64,000 nt of DNA from Bacteroidales bacterium (GTDB taxonomy: Bacteria > Bacteroidota > Bacteroidia > Bacteroidales > UBA932), in assembly GCA_017437755.1 (NCBI GenBank), contig JAFRXI010000048.1, positions 62,001 to 126,000 of the forward strand, read 5' to 3'. The translations under genes were made by a program, and so were the position numbers. The notes beneath the pieces were generated by a model. That model ran no database searches, was not told the origin of the DNA, and worked only from the letters and a program-made list of their open reading frames with translations. The number at the start of each line of letters is the position of its first letter. The first letter of the stretch is position 1. This document shows positions 24,484 through 33,147 of this stretch, in pieces.

Positions 24484-26341
24484 ATTCGTAACCATCTCTC
24501 AGACATGTCTTGTGGACACGGATGGGCTCCCTGCCCAGGTTCTCCACCACATATTTGCCCATGGATGCCGGAACGCAGGCTATCTCCATGAATTCCAGGT
24601 CGAAGAAGCGCTCGGGATGCTCCACGCTGCGGATCCTGACCTTCTCGCCGTCGACGAGGGTGAGGACATGGAATTTCTCGCCGCGGGTATCCTGCTCGCA
24701 CTTCTTTTCAAACTCCAGGCGGCGGAGCGAAATGTACATCTGGGGATTCTCACCAAGGATATACTCCGCCCAACCGTCGCCGGAAGCGTCCAGGCGCGGC
24801 TTCTGGACGATATAGTCACGGCTCTCCGGGTCGTGGATGACCGATGTCCTGCGGTGCTGGTTGACGTTCATCTCGCCAAGGCGGGTATGGATGGGCCTCT
24901 GCTTGCCGTCAAAGTCAAGCCGGAGATAGTCATACATTTTGTAGGTATAGGAACCGATTGTGAGTGAGCCGATTTCAAGGATGACCTGGTTGCGGCCGGA
25001 GGAGTGGATGGTTCCTGCAGGAAGCATCACCTGCAGGCCCGGCTTGGAATCCTCATAACTCACATACTTCATGTAGTCGCACTCCTTGTGTTCGGTGTCG
25101 GCCGCCTCGATCTCCTTGAAGAATGCGGGGATGTCGGCATCGTCGCGGAAGCCGATGAAGGTTTTTGCCTCATGGCCGGTTATGACCACGTAATAACTCT
25201 CGTCCTGACGGCCGAACTCATTGTAATTCATTATGTTGAACTCGCCGCCGGAATGACACTGGATGCTCATGTTGCCGGTTGAATGGTAGCTGTCGTCCCA
25301 ATTGAAGCGGATGGGGAAATAGCCCTTGTACTTCTTGACGCACTTCTCTCCCATGAGGGCAGCACCTTCCTTGTGGACAAAGGAGCAGTAGTTGATGTCC
25401 AGCTTCTCGGTTCCGGCCTCAACCAGAACGCTCACCTCCATGGGAATGAAGTCAAACACCCATGCGGCATTGCGCATCTTCTCCGGCAGATGGCGCTGCT
25501 TCTTCATGTAGGTACCGCCCCATACGCCCTCGAGGTAGCAAGGCTTTGCACGGAAAGGATATTTCACCAGCTGGGCGCAGACTTCCGCAAAGGTGCTGAA
25601 CGGCATCATCTGCAGGTTGGCCCTGTCGTTGTCGAGGAAATACCAGTCTATCGCACCTTCCTCAAAGAGGTTTTTCCTCAGCTGGACGGCGTTTTCAAAG
25701 TCGCAGTAGTAGCAGCGGCGGATAGTACGGTTGATTATGCCGGTGTGCTTCTTTCCGAGGTTCGCGTACTCCCCGGCACGGATACGGAGCATGGAATTCA
25801 TTGGCGTAAGGTCAAAGAAGCACTTCACGTCGTAGAGGCCGCGGAAATCCCTGATCAGGGAGCCGTATCCATATATCGCGACAATCTTTCCCGGGGCCTT
25901 CATCGCAGGGACTGCCGCCTTGAAAGCCTCGGCCTTAGCTTCGTCCACAAGTCCTTCATAACCACCATGATACACCTTGCCATAAAGAAGCGTAGGGTCG
26001 ATCTTGGTGTCCCATATCAGCAGAGGGTCTATGATGTCATCTATCTCCTTTCCGGACTTGAGGGTGGCCTCGTTGCAGTCCACCGACTCGAACCCAAGGC
26101 CCAGAAGGTCGCACTCACGGGCCATCAGGTTTATCATCAGGTCCCATCTTGCCGTAGTGTAACCGTCAAATCCTACGATTACGCCTTCACGGCGGGCCCT
26201 GTCGGCGAGTTCCGCCACAAACTTCTTTGCCACGTTGGGCGTTCCTCCCGCCACGATGGACTCCTTGACCTTTTCAGACAGTTCCGGCCTGTTCACGGGT
26301 TTGGGATCGTGATAGGGGAACGGATTGTACATGAAACTCAT
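24470..26341 (-). CDS. Class I mannose-6-phosphate isomerase-like protein with N-terminal extra domain
   Basis: A 623-residue protein. The C-terminal half carries the cupin metal-site motifs of type I phosphomannose isomerases: SIQCHSGGEFNIMNYNEFG (about 358-376) and LPAGTIHSSGRNQVILEIGS. The N-terminal ~270 residues (VIVGFDGYTTARWD, KIVAIYGYGSLIRDF) resemble the accessory nucleotide- or kinase-like region seen in some Bacteroidales homologues, without an obvious P-loop. With the ROK kinase overlapping downstream, a two-step kinase/isomerase route for a sugar is plausible. The exact substrate is not deducible. Motif positions are approximate. Confidence 0.7.
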   Translation of the reverse strand: MSFMYNPFPYHDPKPVNRPELSEKVKESIVAGGTPNVAKKFVAELADRARREGVIVGFDGYTTARWDLMINLMARECDLLGLGFESVDCNEATLKSGKEIDDIIDPLLIWDTKIDPTLLYGKVYHGGYEGLVDEAKAEAFKAAVPAMKAPGKIVAIYGYGSLIRDFRGLYDVKCFFDLTPMNSMLRIRAGEYANLGKKHTGIINRTIRRCYYCDFENAVQLRKNLFEEGAIDWYFLDNDRANLQMMPFSTFAEVCAQLVKYPFRAKPCYLEGVWGGTYMKKQRHLPEKMRNAAWVFDFIPMEVSVLVEAGTEKLDINYCSFVHKEGAALMGEKCVKKYKGYFPIRFNWDDSYHSTGNMSIQCHSGGEFNIMNYNEFGRQDESYYVVITGHEAKTFIGFRDDADIPAFFKEIEAADTEHKECDYMKYVSYEDSKPGLQVMLPAGTIHSSGRNQVILEIGSLTIGSYTYKMYDYLRLDFDGKQRPIHTRLGEMNVNQHRRTSVIHDPESRDYIVQKPRLDASGDGWAEYILGENPQMYISLRRLEFEKKCEQDTRGEKFHVLTLVDGEKVRIRSVEHPERFFDLEFMEIACVPASMGKYVVENLGREPIRVHKTCLRDGYEYDPA

Positions 26342-26449
26342 AACGCTATATTCAACTTTATCAAATATTTAACCTTTATCTCTTTTTTCAATGTCTTTCC
26401 TTCTTCGAGGATGAGTTTCATGTCCTATGTACGACCAACCCCTCCTCAG

Positions 26450-26475
26450 TCCTCCCCTTTATCGTAAGGGGAGGA
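26450..26475. terminator. Hairpin downstream of the EEP gene region
   Basis: A perfect 10-bp inverted repeat, TCCTCCCCTT / AAGGGGAGGA, with a 6-nt loop. It lies in the 305-bp gap between the EEP protein and the isomerase-like gene, next to the 118-bp repeat element. No T-run follows clearly, so terminator function is tentative. Confidence 0.45.
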
Positions 26476-26502
26476 AGTCCATAAGGAATTATATTCTTTC
26501 TA

Positions 26503-26620
26503 AATAACCTGCTTGGTTGGAAGACCGTCTGCACCCACGCAGCGTAAGTGGGAGGGGCCCGGCCGCAGGCTGGGAGGGATAGGACCGAAGGTCCGTAGTC
26601 TGACAACCGAATAGGTTATT
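26503..26620. repeat. Inverted-repeat element B (MITE-like, 118 bp)
   Basis: Bounded by AATAACCT / AGGTTATT with imperfect arms extending further in. Its core is, on the opposite strand, 50 of 51 bases identical to the core of element A at 53080-53199, including the hairpin of the GGACC-TTC-GGTCC type. The element fills most of the 26342-26646 gap; nothing else recognisable is there apart from the 26450-26475 hairpin. Confidence 0.75.
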
Positions 26621-26646
26621 TATTATCATTAGTTATTAATTTACAA

Positions 26647-27561
26647 TTATTTACCTATTTTGAAATCCACGTAGACCGGGAAGTGGTCGGATGGGAAGTG
26701 ACCGTCGTAGAGGGTGTTGTCGCAAATGTAGCGGAGCGGCGTGACCCCTTTGCCGCGGTAATAGATGAAATCTATCCTGCGTGCAGGCTCGGGTTCCACA
26801 TTCTTCCATGAATTGAAAGTGCCCACCGGCCCCTTGCGGAGTTCGGGTGAGGCGTCAAAAGCATGAAATGAATCGGTCCACCAGGTCCGGTAATAGATAC
26901 TGGCAGCCCCCTCCTCGTTAACGTTGAAATCCCCCATGAAGAACGAAGGTATGCCCTTGGGATTGTATTTGCGCTCCATATCCACAAAGACATGGGCGTT
27001 GGCGGCATGCTGCTCCTTGTTGAGAGGGGCATGGGTCACCATGACAAAATACTTCTTTCCGGCCTTCCTGTCCTTGAGAATCACAAAGAAACCTCCGCGG
27101 ATGAACTTTCCGCCTATGTCCGGCCTGAGGTCATTGACCTGCATCAGTTCGGGTGGATCCGACACCCAGAAATAATGCGGCTTCCCTATCAGTTTGAACC
27201 GGTCCTTACGCCATATAAGCCCGTGGGCCTTGGTTCCGTGCCCGTCTTCGGCATATGGGCCGAAGAAATAGCTGTCATATTCAGCTCCCCGCTCCGCAAG
27301 CATCCTGGGTATGCTTTCCTGCTCGGGCGAATCCACTTCCTGCAGGCCGCAGAAGTCGAATTTGCAGTCCAGGATCGACTGGATCAGACGGGGTTCCCTG
27401 ACCTGCCAGTTGTTGTCAGGGCTCTTTTTGTCAAGCGGCGAACGCCTGAGGTTATAGGAACCCACTCGGAGTTCAACGGGCTTTTTCGCTTCTGCCTCCG
27501 GAGAGAGCACCGCGGCAATGGCGCCTATGGCAACAGCTGTCATCAATAATCTTATTTTCAT
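26647..27561 (-). CDS. Secreted endonuclease/exonuclease/phosphatase (EEP) family protein
   Basis: A 304-residue protein with a signal peptide (ending near SPEAEAKK) and the complete EEP motif set: FCGLQEVD, VTHAPLN, FMGDFNVN and the final FPSDHFPVYVD. It is paralogous to the EEP part of 12572-13777; shared segments are RVGSYNLRR, DFCGLQEVD-type and CDNTLYDG. It lacks the BACON domain and lipobox, so it should be periplasmic or secreted. It starts 4 nt after the GH-A stop and belongs to the MFS-isomerase-glycosidase operon. A role in removing phosphate from a glycan or in nucleic-acid breakdown is possible; no specific substrate can be named. Confidence 0.87.
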   Translation of the reverse strand: MKIRLLMTAVAIGAIAAVLSPEAEAKKPVELRVGSYNLRRSPLDKKSPDNNWQVREPRLIQSILDCKFDFCGLQEVDSPEQESIPRMLAERGAEYDSYFFGPYAEDGHGTKAHGLIWRKDRFKLIGKPHYFWVSDPPELMQVNDLRPDIGGKFIRGGFFVILKDRKAGKKYFVMVTHAPLNKEQHAANAHVFVDMERKYNPKGIPSFFMGDFNVNEEGAASIYYRTWWTDSFHAFDASPELRKGPVGTFNSWKNVEPEPARRIDFIYYRGKGVTPLRYICDNTLYDGHFPSDHFPVYVDFKIGK

Positions 27562-27565
27562 GATA

Positions 27566-28999
27566 TTACATTTTTACCTCGGAACGTTCAATTATCACCA
27601 CCGGGGAATCCCATAATGGCAGTCCGCTGAAGCTTATTCCGCCTTTCTCCCTCTTTCCGGACGTCGTTATGCCCTGGATGTCATGCACCAGCCCAGTGAG
27701 CATGTCAACATAAACGGGGTCCTTCAGTTCCAGGCCGGAAAGCCTGATATCCACGAGTTTCCGCTCAAGCGAAGCCGTAGGCCTCTCTCCGCAGAACCAA
27801 AGCATGCAACCGACCTTCTTTCCGCCCTTTTCAATGCCCACTACCATCATCTCCTTGTCCACAGTGCACTCGGCACGTACTCCATCCACAGCCTTCAGCT
27901 CAGGTGTGAAAAGCGACGTAACATGCTGAACCGCATAGAACTTAGGCCTCTTGTAGACCGGCTCCTTACGGCCGTTCATCCTCACGAGGCCAAAGGACTG
28001 GAGCATCCAGCCGTAATTGAGGTCCACCATGGTGAAGAACGAATAGGGAATGCCCAGGCTGAAGTGGGTAAGGCTCTGCCGGAGGTCCCACTTTGCCTGA
28101 CTGTACTCGTTCCACTCGATTCCGGACATGGCATGGCCGTATTCCAGCTGGCCCGGGCAGCCCGTCTCGCCCTGGAGGAGCCCTATCGACGGACTGTAGC
28201 GGTCCATGTCGGAACGGAGCTTCCTTACCGCCGGAGCCACCTTTTCGGGTATCGGCCAGTAAGTATGGTAGGTTATGTAATCCACGAGGGGTGTCCCTCC
28301 GGCCTTGTCGATCAGCTCCATCGCCTGGCGGATGTACTTCCGGTCAGGACTGCAGCTGCCGAAGGCGGCGATGGGGGTTTCCGGGTCCGTCTCCCTGATT
28401 ACCTTTGCCGTACGCACGAAAAGGTTGGCGTACAGGGGGTATGAATCCAGGTTCTTGCTTCCGTCGGGCTCGTTCCATACCTCCCACATGGTCACACGAC
28501 CCTTGTAGCGGGTCACACATGCCTTGACATACTTCAGCCATCCGTCCATCACGGGACCGTCCGGGAACAGCTTGGCGTTCAGGTCCAGGCCGTGCTCGGA
28601 ATAGACCGGATTCCCGTAGCAGAGGCATATCCAGGGATGGATTCCCTGGGCGATGAGGCCGTCCACATGGGCATCAAGCCAGGAAAAGTCATATTTACCC
28701 TTCTTTTTCTCCGTCTTTGCCCAGCCGCTCTGGAGGCGGGCATAGCCTACGCCCGTCTCCCTCATGAACTCCTTGTAGTTGTCAAAATCGGCGAAGTCAC
28801 GGTCGAGGGTTTCGCTGCCCACGGACCAGTACGATGCGGCATCCAGGCTGGATGGCAACGGTGAGAGTTCGCCAATCACGGGAAGCGGAGCCGGATGGGC
28901 TTTTATGTTCTCCCAGGTCACCGACTTTTTGAGCGGCGCCCCGGAAACGGACACGGCTAGCACACCGAGCAGCGCAAGGATAAAGCCTGCCTTTTTCAT
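27566..28999 (-). CDS. Clan GH-A glycoside hydrolase (GH39-like), secreted
   Basis: A 477-residue secreted TIM-barrel glycosidase. The signal peptide ends near VSGA. The acid/base is the glutamate of VTMWEVWNEPDGSKN (about residue 171), and the likely nucleophile is the glutamate of LLQGETGCPG. Segments such as VGYARLQSGWAKTEKKKGKYDFSWLD place it in clan GH-A near GH39 or related families. The linkage it cleaves is unknown. It follows the isomerase-like gene by 2 nt. A small beta domain at the C-terminus (about 390-477) is typical of GH-A enzymes. Confidence 0.8.
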   Translation of the reverse strand: MKKAGFILALLGVLAVSVSGAPLKKSVTWENIKAHPAPLPVIGELSPLPSSLDAASYWSVGSETLDRDFADFDNYKEFMRETGVGYARLQSGWAKTEKKKGKYDFSWLDAHVDGLIAQGIHPWICLCYGNPVYSEHGLDLNAKLFPDGPVMDGWLKYVKACVTRYKGRVTMWEVWNEPDGSKNLDSYPLYANLFVRTAKVIRETDPETPIAAFGSCSPDRKYIRQAMELIDKAGGTPLVDYITYHTYWPIPEKVAPAVRKLRSDMDRYSPSIGLLQGETGCPGQLEYGHAMSGIEWNEYSQAKWDLRQSLTHFSLGIPYSFFTMVDLNYGWMLQSFGLVRMNGRKEPVYKRPKFYAVQHVTSLFTPELKAVDGVRAECTVDKEMMVVGIEKGGKKVGCMLWFCGERPTASLERKLVDIRLSGLELKDPVYVDMLTGLVHDIQGITTSGKREKGGISFSGLPLWDSPVVIIERSEVKM

Positions 29000-29001
29000 A
29001 A

Positions 29002-30465
29002 TTATCTGATATCAAAGAATTCAAAGCCCATGATCCCGGCCAGGTCACGGAGTTCGGCCCTGTAATCGCCGTCAACAATGGCATAGTGCTGCGTGGCACC
29101 GATCCTCAGGACCTGCTCCCAGAGTTCCTTGACAGGCACAACCGGCTTGAATATGGTATGGCTGTAGGTTGCCAGCAGGTGCTTGATCTTGCTCTGCGGG
29201 GTATCCTTGGCATCCAGGCTCTCGGCCATGAAGGTGATGAGCTTGTACCTGCCGTCCTCCTCATAAAGGCCGGCAACGGTCTTCATCCCGGGGCTGAAAC
29301 GGTACCAGGCGAACGGGGCGCCGGCGTACTTCCAGGAAGTCTTTGCAAAACGGACGTCGCGGGAGATGACCACGTTCTGCTGCCAGGCAGGGTCGTTATG
29401 GTCATTGGGGCCGGCATGCCCGCCCGCGAAGGTCCCAAAGTCGTCCTCGATGTGGAACGGCTCTATGAAATTGACGTTCTTGCCGCTGAGGAGCTTGAGG
29501 ATGTATGTGATAAGCCCCGCACCGATATCGGCTTCCGGCACCAGGACGGAAACGTTCTCGTTGAACCACTGCGGATAGAAACCGGCGCGGCAGCCTGCGG
29601 TCCGGAATGTGGCCTGGTCGATGTCGTTGTAGACGTAGCAGTCGATATCGTTCTTCTGGGCCATCTTCTTGATGGCGAGGGTGGCCTTGACGCAACCTAT
29701 GAACTTGTCGTATTCCACGTCGGGCATCATCTTGTACTTGGAGGTGAGTTCATCAGCATAGGCCTTTACCTCCTCGTCCGTAAGGTTCTCTATTTCAGTG
29801 CCGTAGTCGCTGTAAGGGAGATAGTGGATTTCCGGTCCGACCTTGGTGAAGAGGTCGTAATTGTCGATATAGGTGCTCCACATGGCCTCGTTCATATTGG
29901 CCATGAGGCCTACATTGGAATTGCGGAGGATGGCGCGGGCACGGGCGGCGTCGGCAAAGATACGGACCTGTTCGGTAATCTGCTCCCGGGTTCCCATCAC
30001 GGTCTTAACGTTCTTGCGGGGGACGCGGCGTATGCTGCCGGAACCTTCCAGCGAACCCACCAGCGTACCGGCGCAGAGATAGTCCACAAAATCATCCTCG
30101 TCCAGGGTGGTCTCGAAGGTCATCCTGGGCTTTGCCACATTGCAGAAGATCATGGGCATCTCCGGGCAGTCGCGAAGGAACCTGATCCAGGCAAAGTCCT
30201 CGCTCCAGGAAAGGAACTCGGCATAGATGAAATCCACCTTCTCGTCGTAGAAAAGGTCCATCGCCCTGCGGGCGTCCTCCCTTTCGTAAACGATACCGGG
30301 GTCCACCAGGTCAAGGAAGTCCATGGTCGCCTTTATTTCCTTGACGGCCACGTCCTTGCGCTCGCCGTAAGTTCCCCTTTCGGGGCCGCTGAGGTTCTTG
30401 AACCGCGGGGATGCTATGAGGAGCAGTCCGGCGCGGGCCTTCCGTGTTTTTTCAGTTCTGTTCAT
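29002..30465 (-). CDS. L-fucose/L-arabinose isomerase family protein
   Basis: A 487-residue cytoplasmic protein of the FucI/AraA-like family. The N-terminal half alternates beta-alpha units (AGLLLIASPRF, VDFIYAEFLSW). The C-terminal half has the metal-site-like segments around NVNFIEPFHIEDDF and GGHAGPNDHND. Fucose or arabinose isomerases convert aldose to ketose. This member is divergent and could act on another deoxy-sugar or pentose. It lies 1 nt after the MFS stop, so the transported sugar is probably its substrate. Confidence 0.75.
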   Translation of the reverse strand: MNRTEKTRKARAGLLLIASPRFKNLSGPERGTYGERKDVAVKEIKATMDFLDLVDPGIVYEREDARRAMDLFYDEKVDFIYAEFLSWSEDFAWIRFLRDCPEMPMIFCNVAKPRMTFETTLDEDDFVDYLCAGTLVGSLEGSGSIRRVPRKNVKTVMGTREQITEQVRIFADAARARAILRNSNVGLMANMNEAMWSTYIDNYDLFTKVGPEIHYLPYSDYGTEIENLTDEEVKAYADELTSKYKMMPDVEYDKFIGCVKATLAIKKMAQKNDIDCYVYNDIDQATFRTAGCRAGFYPQWFNENVSVLVPEADIGAGLITYILKLLSGKNVNFIEPFHIEDDFGTFAGGHAGPNDHNDPAWQQNVVISRDVRFAKTSWKYAGAPFAWYRFSPGMKTVAGLYEEDGRYKLITFMAESLDAKDTPQSKIKHLLATYSHTIFKPVVPVKELWEQVLRIGATQHYAIVDGDYRAELRDLAGIMGFEFFDIR

Positions 30466-30466
30466 T

Positions 30467-31747
30467 TTATCTATGGTTTTTATCGTAATCTTTCTGGTAA
30501 CTCACCGCGGCCACAAGGAACATCAGGGCGCTGCAGACCACCCAGATTATGGCCAGTATAGGGAATGTGGCGCCGAGGCTTCCCATGCTCTCTTTCATTG
30601 CGCCAAGGATCACCGGAGCGAGGGCGCCCACGGCGAATCCCGTCATGATCATCGCGCTGGAGCATGATGCATGGAGCCTGGGAGGAGTGACGTCATAGAG
30701 CACCGCATAGGTATTGGCGTCGAAGAATGCCCTGAAGAAGCCCCAGCCCGCAAAACTCACATACAGCAGCCAGAGAGCCGGATGACCGCCCATCAGGAAC
30801 AGGAACACAGCTCCTCCGGCAAGACCCGCCGCCTGGAGTATCATCCTGATCTTGTGGTTTTTAAGTGCCAACTTATCAGACAGGGAGCCAGCCAGGAGCA
30901 CGCCCACGAAGGCTGCCACATAGGTCCAGAACATAGAATTGAAACCGGCCGTGGCCTGGTTCTGGCCGAATTCCTCCTGGAGATAGGCCGGCACCCAGGT
31001 CATATAACCCGTAATCACGAAGATAAGGCCGCTGAAGCCGATGGTGAGCATGAGGGCGGTAGGAGTGGTGAACACCGTCTTGAAACCGTCGAAGAACCCC
31101 GGCTTGGGCCCGGCAGACGCCTGCTCCGAACCGGCCATGACGGCATCGTCCGCGGCCCGACCGGGGGTCTCCTCCTTGTCGCGGAGTCTCAGGATCATCA
31201 GGATGCCCCAGACTATTCCCGCAGCGCCGAAGATGATGAACGAATACTTCCATCCCATCTTGTCGGCGATGAGCCCGGCCAGCCAGCCGGCCAGGATCAC
31301 CCCCACGTAATAGGCCGTCTGATGGATCGACATAGCCCTGGCCCGGGTATCCGTATGATATTGACCCAGAAGCGAATAGTTGGCCGGACCGAAGAAGGCC
31401 TCCCCTCCTCCGGTAGCCACCGAGCGCAGGATTACCAGCCACATGAAACTCGTGGCAAGGCCGGTGAACATGGTGGCCACGCTCCAGAACAGGATGCTTA
31501 TGGTGGTCACCCACTTGCGGGAGAAGCGGTCGCCGGCCCATCCGCCCACCGGCACCATCGCCGCATAGAAAAGATTGAAGATCGTAGCGATGAGGCCTAC
31601 CGAAGTATCGGTCAGGTTCAGGGCCTCGCGGATGGCGGGGAGGACCGTGTTGAACACCTGCCTGTCGCCCTGGTTCAGAAGATAGGCCATCCAAAGCAGG
31701 AGGAGCACCTCCCACTTGTAGGATTTCTTTTCAAAGAATTTTTGCAT
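30467..31747 (-). CDS. MFS transporter (sugar or sugar-acid permease)
   Basis: A 426-residue major facilitator protein with 12 predicted membrane segments. The A-like motif between TM2 and TM3 reads GGWAGDRFSRKW, and the repeat in the second half is AGSLSDKLALKNHK. The start LLLLWMAYLLNQGDRQVFN resembles the anion:cation symporter subfamily used for uronates and other sugar acids. It is the first gene of an operon with an isomerase, glycosidase and EEP protein, and has a good promoter and the shared operator. Confidence 0.85.
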   Translation of the reverse strand: MQKFFEKKSYKWEVLLLLWMAYLLNQGDRQVFNTVLPAIREALNLTDTSVGLIATIFNLFYAAMVPVGGWAGDRFSRKWVTTISILFWSVATMFTGLATSFMWLVILRSVATGGGEAFFGPANYSLLGQYHTDTRARAMSIHQTAYYVGVILAGWLAGLIADKMGWKYSFIIFGAAGIVWGILMILRLRDKEETPGRAADDAVMAGSEQASAGPKPGFFDGFKTVFTTPTALMLTIGFSGLIFVITGYMTWVPAYLQEEFGQNQATAGFNSMFWTYVAAFVGVLLAGSLSDKLALKNHKIRMILQAAGLAGGAVFLFLMGGHPALWLLYVSFAGWGFFRAFFDANTYAVLYDVTPPRLHASCSSAMIMTGFAVGALAPVILGAMKESMGSLGATFPILAIIWVVCSALMFLVAAVSYQKDYDKNHR

Positions 31748-31768
31748 TGTCTCTATTAAAATAATCGC

Positions 31769-31784
31769 ACCACACTACACCACA
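31769..31784. promoter_or_regulatory. Candidate operator ACCACACTACACCACA before the MFS operon
   Basis: The exact reverse complement of 20561-20576. It lies between the -7 element (31796-31803) and the ATG (31747), where a bound protein would block or control early transcription. Being inverted relative to its gene compared with the susC copy points to DNA binding rather than RNA structure. Confidence 0.65.
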
Positions 31785-31795
31785 GTTACGAGGTA

Positions 31796-31827
31796 CAAAT
31801 ATACTGCTTCCGCTTTGTTTTTCCAAA
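31796..31827 (-). promoter_or_regulatory. Promoter of the MFS-isomerase-GH-A-EEP operon
   Basis: The minus strand has TATATTTG (31796-31803), an exact -7 element, and TTTG (31824-31827) with a 20-bp spacer, matching the Bacteroidetes -33/-7 promoter well. Confidence 0.65.
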
Positions 31828-31829
31828 TA

Positions 31830-31874
31830 AAACATAAAAACGTGCAGGGAGTCCACTTTCATGGCTCCCTGCAC
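31830..31874 (-). terminator. Rho-independent terminator after codB
   Basis: A perfect 10-bp stem (GTGCAGGGAG at 31842-31851, CTCCCTGCAC at 31865-31874) follows the codB stop (31900). On the minus strand it is followed by GTTTTTATGTTTT. Confidence 0.75.
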
Positions 31875-31899
31875 ATAGAAAAGCCCAAAAATGAACGGG

Positions 31900-33147
31900 C
31901 TATTTCCTGCAGAATGCCTTGGGGAGCAGGTAGCATACGGCGGCCACCGCCATTCCGTTTATCGCCGGGAATCCCCACTTGACAAGGTTGGCCACAACGG
32001 CGCCGAGGATAACGCCGGCAACCGCCCACCAGTTCACCACCTTCTCGGGAACAGTGTCTTCAAGATAGGCCTTCCTGTTAAGGAAATAACTGATAATAAG
32101 GATGATGCCAACAGGAGGAAGGGTGCAGTTGAGCACATTGAGCCAACCGCAGAAATTCCAGTAGAGCCACACTGCAGCGATGGTTCCGATGATTCCCGAA
32201 ATGATCACCATCAGCTTCTTGGACGCTCCAAAGATATTTGAAAGTCCAAGGCCGCCGGTATACAGGGCGTTGTCGTTGGTGGTCCAGATATTCAGGCCCA
32301 GCACCAGGACTGCGATATAGAACAGGTTCAGGTTGAGCATTACCTCAAAGATGTCGTTTCCGCCGGCATAGATTCCCGATACGGCACCAAAGAGGAACAT
32401 CAGGCTGTTGCCGATGAAAAAGGCCACCACAGTGGTCCAGAGGCCGATTTTCCCGCTCTTGGCAAACCTGGTGAAGTTTGGAGTGGCCGTTCCTCCTGAT
32501 ACGAAGCTGCCCACCACCAGTCCTGCTCCGGCTATGACACCCAGGTCCTTGGTTCCCTTTGCAAACTGCTCCACAAGGGTGGCGTCTCCCCGCCTGACCG
32601 CCATTATCATTGCCACGGTGCCGAGTATCGCAACTGCCGGGACCGCGATGTAACTTATTATGGTAAGGCTCTTTATACCGTAATAGGCGCTGGCCGTCAT
32701 GAGAATGCCGGCAATCGCCACCAGGAGATATCCCTGCCAGGGCATGTGGTCGGGGGTCACGTCAAGTCCCATGAGTTCCTTTGCCACCGGGATGGCGAAC
32801 ATCGCCAGGCCAACCCCGAACCAGCCGATCTGGGTGAAACTGATCATCGCGCTGGGAAGATAGCTTCCCTTGGTGCCGAAGCTCCTGCGGGCCAGCATGT
32901 CAAGTGAGAGGCCGCTCTCGGCGCCGATATAACCTAGACATCCGGTGTAGGCTGCCAGAATCAGACCGCCCAGGAGGAGGGCCCATACAAAACTCCACCA
33001 GTCCAGACCGGCGGCGAGCTGCTGTCCAACCCACATGCTTGCGGAGAAGAAAGTAAATCCGAGCATAACCATGAACATGCTCAGGGTAGACTTGCGTCCG
33101 GCGCGGTCTACCGCCACCTTGGTGTAATCGGAGTCAACGTGTTTCAT
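31900..33147 (-). CDS. codB: NCS1-type cytosine/purine permease (CodB-like)
   Basis: A 415-residue inner membrane transporter of the nucleobase:cation symporter-1 family. Family motifs seen: FSASMWVGQQLAAGL (TM1), FTQIGWFGVGLAMF, SFVSGGTATPNFTRFAKSG, and NLFYIAVLVLGLNIWTTNDNALYTGGLGLSN in the TM7-8 region. The open frame continues upstream to 33315 inside the PRTase gene, but the ATG at 33147 matches CodB starts. It overlaps the PRTase gene by 14 nt, so uptake of cytosine or another base coupled to salvage is likely. Confidence 0.88.
   Translation of the reverse strand: MKHVDSDYTKVAVDRAGRKSTLSMFMVMLGFTFFSASMWVGQQLAAGLDWWSFVWALLLGGLILAAYTGCLGYIGAESGLSLDMLARRSFGTKGSYLPSAMISFTQIGWFGVGLAMFAIPVAKELMGLDVTPDHMPWQGYLLVAIAGILMTASAYYGIKSLTIISYIAVPAVAILGTVAMIMAVRRGDATLVEQFAKGTKDLGVIAGAGLVVGSFVSGGTATPNFTRFAKSGKIGLWTTVVAFFIGNSLMFLFGAVSGIYAGGNDIFEVMLNLNLFYIAVLVLGLNIWTTNDNALYTGGLGLSNIFGASKKLMVIISGIIGTIAAVWLYWNFCGWLNVLNCTLPPVGIILIISYFLNRKAYLEDTVPEKVVNWWAVAGVILGAVVANLVKWGFPAINGMAVAAVCYLLPKAFCRK

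Noticed and set aside
29086..30561. A 491-codon open frame on the plus strand opposite the fucose-isomerase-like gene
   Set aside because: It is the antisense shadow of a high-GC gene; its translation lacks any family motif, and the minus-strand protein is recognisable throughout.
20561..31784. CRISPR-like repeat
   Set aside because: Only two copies 11 kb apart and inverted; no array or spacers.
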